A stretch of 64,000 nucleotides of DNA from Lytechinus pictus (lineage: Eukaryota; Echinodermata; Echinoidea; Temnopleuroida; Toxopneustidae). Where the stretch lies: NCBI RefSeq assembly GCF_037042905.1, contig NC_087251.1, forward strand, positions 41,040,373-41,104,372. Reading direction: 5' to 3'. Shown piece by piece: positions 61,381-64,000 of the stretch. Numbering within the stretch: the first letter of the stretch is position 1; the number at the start of each line of letters is the position of its first letter. The position numbers and the translations under genes are program-made. A model generated the notes under the pieces. The model was not told where the DNA came from and ran no database searches. It saw only the letters and a program-made list of their open reading frames with translations.

Positions 61381-61782
61381 TTAAAGATAAATTCCAGTTT
61401 TGGTAACGATCTAAAAATGACTTTTTACAGAATCTAATATAATGACCACCCAAGTGTCTGTTTGTATGAATAAAAAATATGTGCCAAAGGATTCTGGAAG
61501 AAATTGTGTAATTGCTGAGAAATAAGCAAAATAAGCACGGATTCGGTCACTTCCGTCGGGTCTTTATTCCAGCAATAATAATACACTGTCCCACGTGTGC
61601 CTATCTGTGTTGGTGATCTTCAGTGTGAACATTTTTCAGCGTAGATTTCAGGATTTCACAAAGTTCAGTTTATGTAACTGTACCAGATCTAGATCCTCGA
61701 TGATATACTGCCAATTAAGCCTTGTTTTACAGACTTTCTCATGAAATCAGTGTTTACTGCAACTACTGGAATTTCTCTTTAA
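61381..61782. mobile_element. MITE with TTTAAAGA(T/G)AAATTCCAG ends
   Basis: Inverted ends TTAAAGATAAATTCCAG at left and GAATTTCTCTTTAA at right. Non-coding. Confidence 0.65.
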
Positions 61783-61897
61783 CATAAACTGGTGTCTGAA
61801 ATCCTACTCATATTATTACAGAAACAGAAACATGAATCTTACACACATTATTGAATTTTTAGTGACATTTATGTTGTTGACCATACATGGACAAAAT

Positions 61898-62293
61898 GTA
61901 ACGTGAGTAACCGTAACGTGAGTAACCACTTTATCTGCACCCCTAGTAAACACCATGTGTTCTTTATTTTTTGAATTATATACAAAGTTTGTATCCCTAA
62001 TATACTTCTTTGAAATGGATATAATCAACTTTCATAAAAGCCTTATATGTAGACACTTTTCACTTATGTCGACTTTTCATTTTATGCATGTCCAAATCAT
62101 GTAACGTGAGTAACCGACACATTTCAAAGATTTGCCAGGAGCATAATAAAATTTCCCAAGTTTTGTTTTTATACAAAGGATAGTCAGACTGCGTACTGTG
62201 TTGTGATAAAGAGATATTTAGTTCCTATCAATAATAATGGAGTTACAGCTCCAAGTATGAGTCAAGGTGTCTCCAAATGTAACGTGGGTAACC
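61898..62293 (+). repeat. Four copies of GTAACGTGAGTAACC
   Basis: Exact copies lie at 61898-61912, 61913-61927 (adjacent) and 62101-62115. A one-base variant lies at 62279-62293. The spacing is uneven and the role is unknown. Confidence 0.8.
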
Positions 62294-62440
62294 GTGGAAT
62301 AGCCCATAGGATGGATGACATTGTGACATTGAAACATCAAATATTTTCTTCTTTACATTACCTGTTGATTATACAATGTAATAATCAAAGGCCACGGAGG
62401 GACAATGTTTCTGGGATGCACTGTATACTGCACAACTTAC

Positions 62441-62627
62441 CACTGGTTCAAGTGGCATATTGCTGGGTATTTTCTTGACCTTGACCGAGTTTGTTGAGTT
62501 CATCCTACAGCATGACAATAAATTCTTCCTAATCGAGCTCCATATTCCTTGCTTCCAATTGGGCCACTTCTGTCAGATGAACCCTTGATTCCAGGGATCT
62601 GTTCTCGTGAATGGCACTAAATGCCAT
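62441..62627 (-). pseudogene. Exon-like repeat, copy 2
   Basis: It runs from acceptor CTCTACAG to donor GTAAGT on the - strand. It reads NRSLESRVHL, TEVAQLEARNMELD and then TAG, followed by EEFIVML. The stop lies at the same place as in copy 3. Confidence 0.6.
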
Positions 62628-63364
62628 CTGTAGAGAGAAATATGTATTAAGATAAAATTTGATTCTCGGTTCTGAAGTAAAATTGCTCTGATAGTCTCGC
62701 CTCTATTACACAAATCAATATCTACACGATTTAAGGACTCTGTGACATTGAAATACCAATATTTTCTGTTTTCCATTTTGAAAATTATTAAGGAAAACAA
62801 GTCCTGTTCTCATTAACAATGTTCATCTTTCCACGATTCATTCAACAAATGGACTGCCAACTATAACTATCACATGATTACCGGTAACAAAGAATTATGC
62901 TGTGCTGATCACCAACAAAACAGAGCACTGAGAAAGTCGGACGACTACCATGTCAACATCTGCTAAATTCACTGAAATTCAGCATGATCTTAATCTGTTG
63001 CCCTCTGGAACCAGACAGTTCCTGTACAATAACAGATCCAGAGGAAAGAAAACAAAACTTTATTATTCCTCAATCATTTTCTTTGATTGAAGTATCATAT
63101 CAAAGAGCAGATAATAAACTGTTTGAGACATATGATTTTTATTTGGAAGTTGAGACACCGTCTGCCAAATGATTTGGGGTATCCCTTCTTCAGATTTTTA
63201 TTTTTACTAACTCATATATGAATGACTAATTGCCAAAGTTACATCAAATGGGAGATAAGACACCTAGTTATTAATTTATGATAAAGCATTCAATATAATG
63301 TTCGGTTTTCGTTTTTTTTTCTGGGGTGCACTGTGAATACAATTATAAATACTGCACAACTTAC

Positions 63365-63553
63365 CACTGGTTCTGGTGGCATATTGCAGGGCATTCTCTT
63401 GACCACTGACCCGAGTTTGTCGAGTTCATCATCAAGCATGACAACAAATTCTTCCTAATCTTACTCCATATTCCCTGCTTCCAGTTGGGCTGCTTCTGCC
63501 AGATGAACCCTTGATTCCAGGGCTTTACTCTTGTGGAGAGCACTCTGTGCTTG
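63365..63553 (-). pseudogene. Exon-like repeat, copy 3 (189 bp, 63 codons)
   Basis: The best preserved copy, exactly 63 codons between CTCTCTACAG and GTAAGTTGTGCAG. It reads QAQSALHKSKALESRVH, LAEAAQLEAGNME, then stops at two codons, then EEFVVMLDDELDKLGSVV. The heptad-like pattern suggests a coiled coil. The in-frame stops argue it is not translated. Confidence 0.6.
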
Positions 63554-63639
63554 CTGTAGAGAGAAATATAAATCAGAGATAAATTGAAGATAAATTGAAG
63601 TTTTCAGTTCTGAAGTGGAATAGAGTACCAAAGTGTGAT

Positions 63640-64000
63640 GTCATCAATTTTCACTTTTTGCATAACAGTGTTTTTGATACCATATTTTGGTAGAGCATGA
63701 TGACGAACCCCCACAACCCAAATTTGGTGGGAATTGGTCCATGGGGCTCCAAGATATGATCTCATGAATACATAATTAGCCCCATTGAAGTCAATGTATT
63801 ATTGGTCTCAATGTTCTCGCCAGGTTCACTCTGACGCTTGGCGGCGCGCGGTAGCTATCGAAAATATCAATATCGACGAGCTTAGATTGCTGCTAAATGC
63901 ACCACATTTTATATCTATTCAATGCTTCTCCGGCCACACAGCCGTAACGGTTGCGCGAATTGCGATTGAAGCAGAAAGGCAATTACTGATAACTTAAAAA
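63640..64000. other. Window end, unidentified GC-richer block
   Basis: From about 63825 the base composition rises in GC (GGCGGCGCGCGGTAGC) and an open frame of 70 codons runs to 63997 (+), including FSGHTAVTVARIAIEAE. No family is recognised. It may be the start of another mobile element. Confidence 0.3.

Overview
This is a 64 kb piece of a metazoan genome, most likely from a marine invertebrate deuterostome such as an echinoderm. The evidence is a spectrin gene with GT-AG introns plus a mix of transposons typical of such genomes: a DIRS-like element, an I/Nimb-like LINE, tRNA-derived SINEs, hAT and TTAA elements, and ~163 bp tandem-repeat elements. The species assignment is inference. No prokaryotic gene, CRISPR array or rRNA was seen.

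Gene (1-32265, + strand). Twelve exons encode the last ~796 residues of a beta-spectrin family protein. The first seven carry about 3.6 spectrin repeats. The last five encode a ~411-residue acidic, proline- and serine-rich tail ending in a lysine cluster. All intron phases agree from exon to exon. No pleckstrin-homology domain was found before the stop, although conventional beta-spectrins have one.

Mobile DNA inside the introns. Two long, related elements lie at 301-6727 and 17482-23174. They have long inverted terminal repeats and an internal segment complementary to both outer ends, which is the architecture of DIRS-type tyrosine-recombinase retrotransposons. Both copies carry the same broken recombinase remnant. 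A 7 kb I/Nimb-like LINE lies between them on the - strand (9249-16262), bounded by a ~15 bp target duplication. It is itself interrupted by a 1.1 kb hAT element with a perfect 8 bp duplication. SINEs and MITEs fill much of the remaining intron space, including a fold-back element nested in a MITE with its target site resolved.

Downstream half (32266-64000). I could support no intact protein-coding gene here. It is AT-rich sequence studded with MITEs, a second hAT element, a Penelope-like fragment with a hammerhead-like core, a TTAA element, a decayed LINE tail, and two complete copies of a ~163 bp tandem-repeat element whose unit carries an AGGTCA-A-AGGTCA (DR1) motif. Three diverged copies of an exon-like - strand segment with preserved splice sites lie at 60.8-63.6 kb, and a 5 kb-spaced inverted duplication links 49.7 and 55.2 kb.
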